Assembly: GCA_003105035.1 (NCBI GenBank)
Contig: PQAL01000013.1
Coordinates: 47,802 to 111,801, forward strand
Direction: 5' to 3'
Source of the DNA: Anaerolineales bacterium
Lineage (GTDB): Bacteria > Chloroflexota > Anaerolineae > Anaerolineales > UBA4823
DNA length: 64,000 bases
Below, in pieces: positions 27,003 to 34,932 of this stretch. The notes beneath the pieces were generated by a model. That model saw only the letters and a program-made list of their open reading frames with translations, was not told where the DNA came from and did no database searches. Both the position numbers and the translations under genes were made by a program. Positions within the stretch are counted from its first letter, which is position 1. Every line of letters starts with the position of its first letter.

Positions 27003-27257
27003 TCAAGCATCCGACTCTACGCTTTCAATCTGCGGGAAGAATTGCTTGACTGTGCCTTCCACCCAGCCATGCAGGGTGTTGGGCGATAGTGGGCAGCCCA
27101 AACAGGCACCCCCCAGCCTGACTTTCAAAACCTTTCCGTCAAAAGAAATGAATTCCACCGAGCCGCCGTGGAACTGCTCGATATATGCGCTCAAGCGCTG
27201 GACGAGCACGCGCACTTGCTCTTCAACTGGGGCATTACCATTGCTTGGAGTTGCCAT
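27003..27257 (-). CDS. NifU-like Fe-S scaffold domain protein
   Basis: An 84-residue protein that is essentially the NifU C-terminal domain. It has the CxxC cluster ligand pair in GGACLGCPLSPNTLHGWVEG (about residues 51-54) and the flanking strand VEFISFDGKVLKVRL. Such proteins hold or deliver Fe-S clusters. GGAGG lies upstream of the ATG. It begins 3 nt after the stop of the cyclic-nucleotide-domain protein, so the two are in one operon. No IscS or SufS partner is present in the window. Confidence 0.9.
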   Translation of the reverse strand: MATPSNGNAPVEEQVRVLVQRLSAYIEQFHGGSVEFISFDGKVLKVRLGGACLGCPLSPNTLHGWVEGTVKQFFPQIESVESDA

Positions 27258-27260
27258 AAT

Positions 27261-27758
27261 TTATCCTCCGCTTGGTTCAGGGGTGGCCTGGAGCCCAAGC
27301 TGCAGCAGTGAAAGAACGAGGTCATGCGTGGAGTGCAACCGCTCGGCGATGACGGTGGACAGTCGATCTAGGAAAATGGCGCCTGTCTCTGGATGTTGCA
27401 CACAAAGGCGGCGCAGGTCATCTCCGCGCACACGGAGAAGCTGAGTGGAAGTGGTGCATACCCCGGTGGATGTATAGCGCCTGCTTCCCAGTGCCGCACT
27501 CCAGCCCACGATGCTGCCAGGCTGCACCCGGGCAACTTCGATTATCGGTCCGTCATCCGGCTTGAATTTTACCAGCACTTCGCCACTAACGACGGCAAAC
27601 AGGTTCTCTGCCGGGTCACCCTGCTCAAACAGGATCGTGTCACCTGTAAATTCGTACGCCATGAAGAGAGGTAGGAGCAATTGCAGATGCTCTTGTGAAA
27701 GATCCCGGAAGAGGAACAGGCTAGTAAAAACCTCAGCGTCCATGTGTTGATGTTCCAC
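27261..27758 (-). CDS. cyclic-nucleotide-binding-domain protein without DNA-binding domain
   Basis: A 165-residue single-domain protein with a Crp-type beta roll at about residues 20-130 (DTILFEQGDPAENLFAVVSGEVLVKF, QPGSIVGWSAALGSRRYT) and a short helical tail with no helix-turn-helix. The phosphate-binding region keeps two Arg but lacks the Gly-Glu pair. It may be a sensor acting by protein contact. The frame starts at GTG 27758; an ATG at 27743 is also possible, and neither has a good ribosome site. A TATAGT lies about 15 nt upstream of the GTG. The NifU-like gene follows by 3 nt. Confidence 0.82.
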   Translation of the reverse strand: MEHQHMDAEVFTSLFLFRDLSQEHLQLLLPLFMAYEFTGDTILFEQGDPAENLFAVVSGEVLVKFKPDDGPIIEVARVQPGSIVGWSAALGSRRYTSTGVCTTSTQLLRVRGDDLRRLCVQHPETGAIFLDRLSTVIAERLHSTHDLVLSLLQLGLQATPEPSGG

Positions 27759-27953
27759 GATAAAAATTTTATACTATAGGGGTAAATTACCAAGTGGTTA
27801 ATATCCTCATATGAAAGACAAATATCACCCTATACAGGTTACAGGTGCATGGTGATTTTATGGCGGAAATCATAACAAGCTAGCCGGATATATGGTGATT
27901 TTGCCTATACCCCCATTCCTCACCGTTCTCTTGACAGAAATAGATAAAAGAAA

Positions 27954-27981
27954 ATGGGTCGGGAGTTCTATCCCGACCCAT
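27954..27981 (-). terminator. terminator after clpC
   Basis: A perfect 11-bp stem ATGGGTCGGGA / TCCCGACCCAT with 6-nt loop begins 5 nt after the clpC stop and is followed on the minus strand by TTTCTTTTATC. Confidence 0.88.
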
Positions 27982-27985
27982 GAGG

Positions 27986-30463
27986 TTACTTGGTTGTTTC
28001 TTGAGGTATTTCTACAGGGATAGGTTTCTCAGATGTGCTGAACACCAATCCATCCCTGGATTCATTCACATCCGCCAGGATGTGGGCATCGCGTGGAAAT
28101 TCACGGCTCAGCAGGCTGAGCGAAAGAGGTGACTCCAGGAATTTCTGAAGGGCACGGCGCAGCGGCCGGGCACCGAATGCCGAGTCATAGCCAGTTTCCG
28201 CCAGCCACTTACGGGCGGCATCGGTCAACTGGATGGTAAACCCGCTGTCTCCCATGCGTTCCTCAATCTCCTTCATCTGCAAATCGACGATCCTCACCAT
28301 GTCTTCTAGAGAAAGCGGTGAGAAAGTGATGATCTCATCGATGCGGTTGAGGAACTCAGGCCTGAAAGTACTCTTGAGCGCTTTCTGGATCTTATCCTGG
28401 GCTTCGCGGTCCTCTGTCGTGGAGGTCGGCGGTACAAATCCCAGGCTGCCCGACTTACGTACGTATTCTGTGCCTAGGTTGCTGGTCATAATTAACACGG
28501 TGTTGCGGAAGTCCACCACCCGTCCCTGGCCATCGGTCAATCGGCCATCGTCCAGGATCTGCAACAGGGCATTCCACACTTCAGGGTGAGCTTTCTCGAT
28601 CTCATCGAAGAGGATCACCCGGTATGGTCGTCGTCTGACAGCTTCGGTGAGCTGGCCACCTTCTTCATAACCCACATATCCCGGTGGGGCACCGAACAGC
28701 CTCGATACGGTATGCTGCTCGCGATACTCGCTCATGTCGATGCGTACCAGTGCATCCACATCGTCAAATAGGAATTCAGCCAGCGCCTTGGCAAGCTCCG
28801 TCTTTCCTACACCGGAGGGGCCAATGAAAATAAATGAGCCGATCGGCCGACGCGGATCCTTTAAGCCAGACCGGGATCGCCGGATGGCATCAGAGATGGC
28901 ATGGATGGCTTCATCCTGGCCAATGATATGCTCATGCAGACGTTCTTCCATACTAAGTAGCTTTTCAGACTCGGTTTCCATCATCTGAGAAACGGGGATG
29001 CCCGTCCACTGGGCTACAACGGCAGCGATGTCGTTTACATCCACCACCTCGTCGAGCTTGTGCTCGCTTTCCCATTTATCGCGCAAGGTATTGAACTCAC
29101 CTTCCAGGCGCAGCCGTTCAGCTTTCTTCTCGGCAGCCCGCTCGTAATCGCGCGTCAGCCCAGCCTGCTCTTCTTCAGCCTGCAGGCGATCGACCTCACT
29201 CTTCATGACCTTCAGTTCGGGAGGAAGCGAATACAGTGCTACCCGCAACTTGGCGGCAGCTTCATCCATCAAGTCGATGGCTTTGTCCGGCAGGTGGCGG
29301 TCGGTCACGTAGCGGGAGGATAAGCGTGCGGCGGCAACCAGAGCATCGTCTGAGAAAGTCACCTTGTGATGGGCCTCGTATCGGTCGCGTAAACCGCGCA
29401 GCATCTGGATGGTGTCATCCACGCTGGGTTCTTCAACATATACGGGTGCGAAGCGCCGTTCAAGAGCGGCATCCTTCTCGATATGCTTGTGATATTCATC
29501 GAGGGTGGAGGCGCCTACGCACTGCAATTCTCCACGGGCCAGGGCAGGCTTCAACATATTGGAAGCGTCCATGGCACCTTGGGCGGCACCAGCACCTACC
29601 ACCGTGTGAAGCTCATCAATAAACAGGATGACTTCTCCCTGGGCCCGCTGGATCTCTTCGATGGCGGCCTTGAGACGCTCCTCGAACTCACCCCGGAAGC
29701 GCGAACCGGCGATCATGGCTCCCAGATCAAGGGCAATCACTCGCTTGCCCACCAGAATTTCGGGGACATCGTTGGAGGCGATTTTTTGAGCTAATCCTTC
29801 CACGATAGCAGTCTTACCCACACCAGCCTCACCGATGAGAACAGGGTTGTTCTTGGTGCGGCGGGAAAGGATTTGGATAACACGCAGGATTTCGGTATCA
29901 CGCCCGATCACGGGATCAAGCTTGCCTTCCCGCGCCATCTGGGTCAGGTCACGTGAGTACTTCTCCAGCGTGCGGTAGCGGGTCTCGGCTTGCGGGTCGG
30001 TAACCCGTTGGCCACCGCGGATTTGCTGGATGGCTTCGTAGACACGTTCACGCGTCACTCCAGCCCCTTCAAGCAAGCGGGCTGCTGGTGTGCTGCGCTC
30101 ATTCAAGATGGCCAGGAACATATGCTCGGTGGAGATGTATTCATCTTTCAGGCGATTGGCTTCCTCGTTAGCCAAGTCAATGATTCGCTTGACACGCGGG
30201 GTAATGAAAATCTGCCCGGCGCCTCCGCCAAAGATATTGGCCTTCGGGCTGGTCCGCAGGATGTAATCCAGGCGCTCGGTAAGAGCATTTGAATCAACCT
30301 TGAGGTATTCCAGGATCTGTGGAATGACGCCCTGGGGTTGCTCAATCAGCGCCAGCAAAATATGTTCAGTATCAATCTGATTGTGCCCATAGCGTTGAAT
30401 GATCTCGGCTGCCCGCTGGGCAGCTTCTTGGGCACGTTCAGTAAATCGATCAAATCGCATCAT
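27986..30463 (-). CDS. clpC: ATP-dependent Clp protease ATPase subunit ClpC
   Basis: An AAA+ unfoldase of about 825 residues. The Clp N domain (two repeats, about 3-150) precedes AAA1 (Walker A GEAGVGKT near 211-218) and AAA2 ([14 protein letters not shown]). The middle domain is short and holds a UVR-like [19 protein letters not shown], which marks ClpC rather than ClpB. The loop SLGFVPP in AAA2 fits the ClpP-docking tripeptide, so it should feed the ClpP protease, which is not in this window. TTG at 30469, with AAGG 4-5 nt upstream, is an alternative to the ATG at 30463. An extended -10 promoter lies upstream. Confidence 0.95.
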   Translation of the reverse strand: MMRFDRFTERAQEAAQRAAEIIQRYGHNQIDTEHILLALIEQPQGVIPQILEYLKVDSNALTERLDYILRTSPKANIFGGGAGQIFITPRVKRIIDLANEEANRLKDEYISTEHMFLAILNERSTPAARLLEGAGVTRERVYEAIQQIRGGQRVTDPQAETRYRTLEKYSRDLTQMAREGKLDPVIGRDTEILRVIQILSRRTKNNPVLIGEAGVGKTAIVEGLAQKIASNDVPEILVGKRVIALDLGAMIAGSRFRGEFEERLKAAIEEIQRAQGEVILFIDELHTVVGAGAAQGAMDASNMLKPALARGELQCVGASTLDEYHKHIEKDAALERRFAPVYVEEPSVDDTIQMLRGLRDRYEAHHKVTFSDDALVAAARLSSRYVTDRHLPDKAIDLMDEAAAKLRVALYSLPPELKVMKSEVDRLQAEEEQAGLTRDYERAAEKKAERLRLEGEFNTLRDKWESEHKLDEVVDVNDIAAVVAQWTGIPVSQMMETESEKLLSMEERLHEHIIGQDEAIHAISDAIRRSRSGLKDPRRPIGSFIFIGPSGVGKTELAKALAEFLFDDVDALVRIDMSEYREQHTVSRLFGAPPGYVGYEEGGQLTEAVRRRPYRVILFDEIEKAHPEVWNALLQILDDGRLTDGQGRVVDFRNTVLIMTSNLGTEYVRKSGSLGFVPPTSTTEDREAQDKIQKALKSTFRPEFLNRIDEIITFSPLSLEDMVRIVDLQMKEIEERMGDSGFTIQLTDAARKWLAETGYDSAFGARPLRRALQKFLESPLSLSLLSREFPRDAHILADVNESRDGLVFSTSEKPIPVEIPQETTK

Positions 30464-30490
30464 AGGCAATAATCCTTCCTTATCGGGAAG

Positions 30491-30499
30491 ATTATAACA
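30491..30499 (-). promoter_or_regulatory. extended -10 promoter of clpC
   Basis: The minus strand reads TGTTATAAT, an extended -10 element, about 28 nt upstream of the clpC ATG. The -35 match is weak. I see no CIRCE or CtsR-type heptad repeat. Confidence 0.55.
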
Positions 30500-30696
30500 T
30501 CGAGTAAGTTAATGCAAGAGATATGCCCCGTAAGAATTGTATATAAGTTCTATATAAGGGATATTAGATTTAATCGGCAGATCAACTAGCCCAGATACAC
30601 CGCTATTGAACTGATTTTATGAAGTTTGGCTTGCGAGCATTCTACGCATATTGCCCGCCAGGCTCCTGCCTCATGAACTTTGGCAGTTGGGGTAAA

Positions 30697-31689
30697 ATGA
30701 TGTCGATGACGAGTATGGAAGCTGCTTTATCCACAAATGCCAAAGAGCATCTACGCCGCCTGGATGTACGCAAAGACCTGACCAGGGTTGCTGACCTGGT
30801 GGAGCTGTGTTTCTTCGACACGCTCGACCCGGAAGGCAGGCAGTATCTCAACGAGATGCGTAGGGCCGCTCAAAATCCATCCGTCATCAGGTTGGCAAAT
30901 AGCCTAATGGAGGAATCTGCCTTCATGCCCTCCGGCTATGTGTGGGAGGAGGCTGGCCAGCTGGTGGGCAATTGCAGCCTGATCCCGGTCACAATCGAGG
31001 GGAAGCGGGGTTACATGATCGCCAACGTAGCCACCCACCCCGATTATCGCGGGCAGGGGATCGCCACTGCCCTGACTATCGCTTCTCTCAGGCATGCGCG
31101 TGAACACCGAGTGAGCTCGGTGTGGCTACAGGTACGCGAGGACAACCCGAGTGCCATCCATATCTATGAGACCAATGGTTTTATTGAGCGGCTACGCCGC
31201 ACAAGCTGGTTTAGCGGTCCAAGTTTTCCCAATGAAACCACTCCTGCGGGAGTCAATGTGGTCAATCGCCAGCCTTATCACTGGGCCAGTCAACGCCTGT
31301 GGTTGAAGGCACTCTATCCGAGAGATATGGCCTGGAACATCCCCTTTGATTGGAACCTGTTCCGCCCCGATATCTGGGGTAAGTTCTACCGGGCGTTCAG
31401 CCTCGAGTTCCTGCGGCATTGGAGTGTGGAACGTGATGGCGTGCTCAAGGGTGTCTTGAGCTGGAAACATTCTACCGGGTTTACGGATACCCTTTGGCTG
31501 GCGATCCCCGAGCTATTCGATCATGAAGCCATCCTGAGCTTGTTGATCTCCGCCCGTAGCAGCATGCGCAGGGAACAGCCTTTGAGCCTCAATTTCCCGG
31601 CACGAACGGCCGTGGACTTATTACAAGCAGCTGGTTTTTACCCCCACCAGACGTTAATCTGGATGGAAAACAGACTCATCGAGCTATGA
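30697..31689 (+). CDS. GNAT N-acetyltransferase
   Basis: A protein of about 330 residues. The first half is a GNAT domain with the acetyl-CoA pyrophosphate loop VATHPDYRGQGIATAL and the following NPSAIHIYETNGF helix. The second half resembles a degenerate second GNAT-like or substrate-binding domain. The frame is open from 30619, and ATGs occur at 30619, 30697, 30700, 30706 and 30715; 30697 follows GGGG and starts closest to the domain, but the choice is uncertain. Substrate unknown. It is divergent from clpC. Confidence 0.8.
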   Translation: MMSMTSMEAALSTNAKEHLRRLDVRKDLTRVADLVELCFFDTLDPEGRQYLNEMRRAAQNPSVIRLANSLMEESAFMPSGYVWEEAGQLVGNCSLIPVTIEGKRGYMIANVATHPDYRGQGIATALTIASLRHAREHRVSSVWLQVREDNPSAIHIYETNGFIERLRRTSWFSGPSFPNETTPAGVNVVNRQPYHWASQRLWLKALYPRDMAWNIPFDWNLFRPDIWGKFYRAFSLEFLRHWSVERDGVLKGVLSWKHSTGFTDTLWLAIPELFDHEAILSLLISARSSMRREQPLSLNFPARTAVDLLQAAGFYPHQTLIWMENRLIEL

Positions 31690-31738
31690 TCGCCCTCCGA
31701 TTGTAGGTGAATCGTAGGTTATAAAAACCAAAAGTCGG

Positions 31739-31767
31739 TTGACTTTCCCATTGAATTGGCTTATACT
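31739..31767 (+). promoter_or_regulatory. near-consensus promoter of a short transcript
   Basis: TTGACT (31739-31744) and TATACT (31762-31767) are separated by exactly 17 bp. The predicted start is near 31774, about 95 nt before a strong terminator. Confidence 0.7.
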
Positions 31768-31792
31768 GAAATTGAACGGAGAAGATACCGCT

Positions 31793-31834
31793 ATGCGAGT
31801 TTCTCTCTCAAAACTGAATAGTGACTGTAGTTAA
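31793..31834 (+). CDS. possible 13-residue leader peptide
   Basis: ATG to TAA encodes MRVSLSKLNSDCS. GGAG lies 11 nt upstream, longer than ideal. The stop codon is 5 nt before the terminator stem, the geometry seen in translation-controlled attenuators, but the peptide has no run of a single amino acid that would name a regulated pathway. It has three or more Ser codons. Translation is unproven. Confidence 0.35.
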   Translation: MRVSLSKLNSDCS

Positions 31835-31839
31835 CGGTG

Positions 31840-31868
31840 GCACGCGTTACTTGACGCGTGCTTTTTTT
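31840..31868 (+). terminator. strong intrinsic terminator
   Basis: Perfect 8-bp GC-rich stem GCACGCGT / ACGCGTGC with 6-nt loop, followed directly by seven T residues. Confidence 0.9.
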
Positions 31869-31908
31869 ATCCAGATATTGACAAACGAAAGGAGACGAAT
31901 TTAAAAAT

Positions 31909-32142
31909 ATGGATTCTGGCTTGATCCGCAAGCGAGAGAAAGCAAAACGCTATGCTGAACAGCGTGAACGTATCCATGTTAAGTCGCTGTTGGTTACTTT
32001 CGACGGGGATAACAACCCCCATAATGTCATCTATGATAAGAATTCCTGGCAGTGCGACTGTGACTTTTTCAAGACACGCCAGACCTGCAGTCACACCATG
32101 GCCCTCGAGATGATCATGGAAGGATGTGCCTGGGTAGAGTAA
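31909..32142 (+). CDS. SWIM-type zinc-finger mini-protein
   Basis: A 77-residue protein with a basic N-terminal helix (RKREKAKRYAEQR) and a C-terminal metal-binding motif CDCDFFKTRQTCSH, which fits the SWIM pattern CxC-Xn-CxH. SWIM domains bind DNA or protein partners. Nearly the whole protein is the finger. The ribosome site AAAGGAG lies 14 nt before the ATG, rather far. The gene is framed by two strong terminators, one 40 nt upstream and one 36 nt downstream, so it is either driven by readthrough of the first or by a weak promoter starting at TTGACA (31878-31883). Confidence 0.72.
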   Translation: MDSGLIRKREKAKRYAEQRERIHVKSLLVTFDGDNNPHNVIYDKNSWQCDCDFFKTRQTCSHTMALEMIMEGCAWVE

Positions 32143-32177
32143 CTCAGGGACAAATAAAACTGAATAACTGGTATTCT

Positions 32178-32206
32178 GCGAGCCTGCTGAAGGCTCGCTT
32201 TTTTTT
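32178..32206 (+). terminator. intrinsic terminator after the SWIM gene
   Basis: Perfect 8-bp stem GCGAGCCT / AGGCTCGC with 5-nt loop and eight T residues. Confidence 0.9.
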
Positions 32207-34739
32207 ACAGGGTGACGCGTTCCTGGATAAGTGACTGGGCTTCGTCCAATGCAGCCTGGCGGTTGGATATGGGAAAACGATTATGGAGCGGACTCAGGCG
32301 CGCTCCAATTGCAGTTGCTTTCCAGAATAACCAGGCAAATGGCTTCGTGATGGTGCTGATCTGTGCGGCACGGTGAACTTCTTCAAGCGTGGCATCATCC
32401 CAGCCACCGAACAAGCCATATACGAATGCATAGATTGGGTAAGATGGGAGGATGGCAATGGTGAGTATCAGGATGCTGGTGACCTGATCGCCCTGCCAGA
32501 TGAGGCCAGTGATCCAGCGTATCACGCCGTATTGCACCACCCCCGCCAGAATCGGAGCCCCCAGGGACTGCCAGAAATAAATTCGCTGAGGAAAGCACAG
32601 CTTATGGTTGGCGATGTAGGCCACGATATTTTTCGTCATGATGGCCACAATATAGGCAATGATCAGGGCATTAATTTGCAAGCTGGGCATTAACAGGTAA
32701 GCCAGCACGATGCGCATGAATTGTTCCATGGCAATCAGACCGCTTTTCATCCACGGCTTATTGGAACCTAGCTGGATATTATCACCCACCCACGAAGGGT
32801 ATTGGATGGTACCCCAAATCAACAACGGGATGCTGTACTGGGCAGCCCTGACGAACTCTGGCCCACTGGCGCCTAAGATGAAGCGGTCGGCAACCGCCAG
32901 CAAGATAGCAGCCAGCATGGCACTGATCATACCGCCCCACTTGTAACCCATGGCCGAGTAATACTGGCTTAGCTTCTTTCGTCCATGGGAGATAGCTTCA
33001 GAAATGGAGGGCATCAGGTTGTTCATCAGGGGCTGCATAACATTGAAGGCGTACACGAAGTTTTGCGCCAGCCTCCAATTCCCCCAGATCTCAGTGTAGT
33101 TGACCAGATAAATCTGGCTGATGGCAACTTCTGCTGCCTGGCCAATTCCGTAGGCAACCGATCCCAGCATCTCAAAAACTCCAAAACGAATTGAATCCTT
33201 AATCACCAACCAGTCGAAATGTGCCATGAAATAGATGCGAGCATTGTAGCCCAGGCGTTTATAAAACCATAATCCGGACAAGAAGGTCAGTAGCTCGGTC
33301 GCGTAGGCAGCTATCCCCAAACCAAACAAACCGCCCATGGATGAACCGAAGGCTGGATGTGCCTTGCCCCAGACGACCATAACTGTGACGAAAATTGGCT
33401 CTGTGATCATGGGAAAGACGACCGACCAGGCGATTTCAACGATCTCTGCATAATCGTAACGATGTAAACCCACCAGGGCTAAACGCATCACCTGATAAAA
33501 ACCAGGGATCTGGATAAACGTATGGATGATAATGCTCCAGGCATAGATGGCAAGGGCAGTCTTCGGCAAAATAGAGCCGGCAATGGCCACCACCAGGGCA
33601 ACCTGGACAGCTCCCGAGAGCGCCTGCCACCAGACAAACACCTGACCATACTGTACGGCCCGCCGTGGATCACTCACTCGATGCTGAGACAAGAACTTGG
33701 CAAAAGCGATGCTTGTCCCCATATCAAAGAAGCTCCAGACAACGAGGAAAAATTGGGTCACCCGTCCCCAAATTCCGATCGCCTGGGCGGATGGCAGCAG
33801 GTATACCGGCAGGATCAGGTTCTGGTAGATGATCAGCGGAACAAAAATAAGGATGCCTAAAAAGAATGCCGTTAAGAAACCAGCCAGTGGACGGTGAAAG
33901 CCAATATTCTCCCAGTCGGTTGTGGCTTCACGCACGGAAAATTTTGCCCGATCCGCGACAATTATATTCAGCGCCTCAGGGTGACTGACGCTATAACGCC
34001 TGACCACCCAGAAGGCGACGACAGATGCAAGTAGCAAACCGGCCAGCAAAATGTATAAGATGAGCTGGTCACGGGTATGTGGCACTGGCGAGGCAGGATA
34101 TTCTCCAAACGAGAGAGGTGTGCGCCCAGCCGCACTTTCGACCATGTAATAAATGAAATAGTTGAAATAGCCCCATTCCTGGAACTGTGGATTATCCCCA
34201 TTAAGAAATGCAGTAAAGAGATAGGCTGTTCCCACCCCGGTGGAGTGGCTTCCCAACACCAGCGAGCCATCTTCGTAACCGATAATTATTGGTGAGAAGC
34301 TGGTGTTGCTGACCAGATCGCGGCTGCGGACCTGTGGGGCACTCATCCAGTCGATTTCAGCGAGAATTGGATCTGTAGCCGATGGAGAAGTGGTCAACCT
34401 GAGCGGATCTTCCTTATACTCAATGGAAACCTGTTCGCCAAACAATGAGCTCAGCTGGGAGGCGGTGATATCTGATCCCATGATCAGCACCAATCCAGCG
34501 CCATTCATGATCCTGGTTTGCATCGAAAGATCGGCGGGGATCTTGCCATTCAAGACGAAGACATCGGCAACATTCGGATCGGTGACGAGTTTTATGTTTT
34601 TATCCAGGCTCAAGGCGGTGGATACGCCACCCACAGGGCCAGCGTAATACACGTATAGCGATTCATCTGCCAATACCTGCTGGGGAAGAATTAACAAGCA
34701 GGATAAAACCAAAAGGATGAATACTATTCTTCGCAACAC
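32205..34739 (-). CDS. polysaccharide flippase-like protein with fused secreted domain
   Basis: An 844-residue protein in two parts. Residues 1-25 are a signal peptide (LLVLSCLLILPQQVLA) followed by an extracytoplasmic alpha/beta domain of about 200 residues, then one membrane helix (about 228-248). Residues 285-800 hold 12-14 membrane helices resembling MATE/oligosaccharide flippases (Wzx-like), with SFFDMGTSIAFAKFL and QNFVYAFNVMQPLMNNLMPSISEAISHG. The role may be export of a lipid-linked glycan. The start is GTG 34739 or TTG 34736; GAGGG precedes both. No glycosyltransferases flank it, which is unusual for a flippase gene. Confidence 0.75.
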   Translation of the reverse strand: MLRRIVFILLVLSCLLILPQQVLADESLYVYYAGPVGGVSTALSLDKNIKLVTDPNVADVFVLNGKIPADLSMQTRIMNGAGLVLIMGSDITASQLSSLFGEQVSIEYKEDPLRLTTSPSATDPILAEIDWMSAPQVRSRDLVSNTSFSPIIIGYEDGSLVLGSHSTGVGTAYLFTAFLNGDNPQFQEWGYFNYFIYYMVESAAGRTPLSFGEYPASPVPHTRDQLILYILLAGLLLASVVAFWVVRRYSVSHPEALNIIVADRAKFSVREATTDWENIGFHRPLAGFLTAFFLGILIFVPLIIYQNLILPVYLLPSAQAIGIWGRVTQFFLVVWSFFDMGTSIAFAKFLSQHRVSDPRRAVQYGQVFVWWQALSGAVQVALVVAIAGSILPKTALAIYAWSIIIHTFIQIPGFYQVMRLALVGLHRYDYAEIVEIAWSVVFPMITEPIFVTVMVVWGKAHPAFGSSMGGLFGLGIAAYATELLTFLSGLWFYKRLGYNARIYFMAHFDWLVIKDSIRFGVFEMLGSVAYGIGQAAEVAISQIYLVNYTEIWGNWRLAQNFVYAFNVMQPLMNNLMPSISEAISHGRKKLSQYYSAMGYKWGGMISAMLAAILLAVADRFILGASGPEFVRAAQYSIPLLIWGTIQYPSWVGDNIQLGSNKPWMKSGLIAMEQFMRIVLAYLLMPSLQINALIIAYIVAIMTKNIVAYIANHKLCFPQRIYFWQSLGAPILAGVVQYGVIRWITGLIWQGDQVTSILILTIAILPSYPIYAFVYGLFGGWDDATLEEVHRAAQISTITKPFAWLFWKATAIGARLSPLHNRFPISNRQAALDEAQSLIQERVTL

Positions 34740-34890
34740 TGCCCTCGTTACTGGTGTTTTGATGTGAAGTGCCCAGAACAGATTACGAGATCGAAAATAC
34801 CCAGGAGGTGGGATGCAATAGTTTATAGTATATCGGCCAGGTAGTCAAATTCTTGATGTAATTTATATAATGTAGAAACCAACCGGATTA

Positions 34891-34899
34891 TGCTATACT
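34891..34899 (+). promoter_or_regulatory. extended -10 promoter of the MalT/BTAD gene
   Basis: TGCTATACT is an extended -10 element 33 nt before the ATG at 34933. The -35 region is weak (TGTAGA). Confidence 0.5.
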
Positions 34900-34932
34900 G
34901 TAAAATAAGGCCTAGAAGTAAAGCAGAAACAC

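Larger units (their letters stand above)
31774..31868 (+). ncRNA. candidate small RNA or attenuated leader
   Basis: A unit of about 95 nt bounded by the promoter at 31739-31767 and the intrinsic terminator at 31840-31868. It contains a 13-codon ORF preceded by GGAG. It could be an independent small RNA, or a leader whose terminator controls the SWIM-type gene 40 nt downstream. No known RNA family is recognised. Confidence 0.45.

Noticed and set aside
30540..30558. TATATAAGTTCTA shared with 54387-54399, considered as a common regulatory site
   Set aside because: A 13-base match between A/T-rich spacers is expected by chance in 64 kb and the gene contexts differ.
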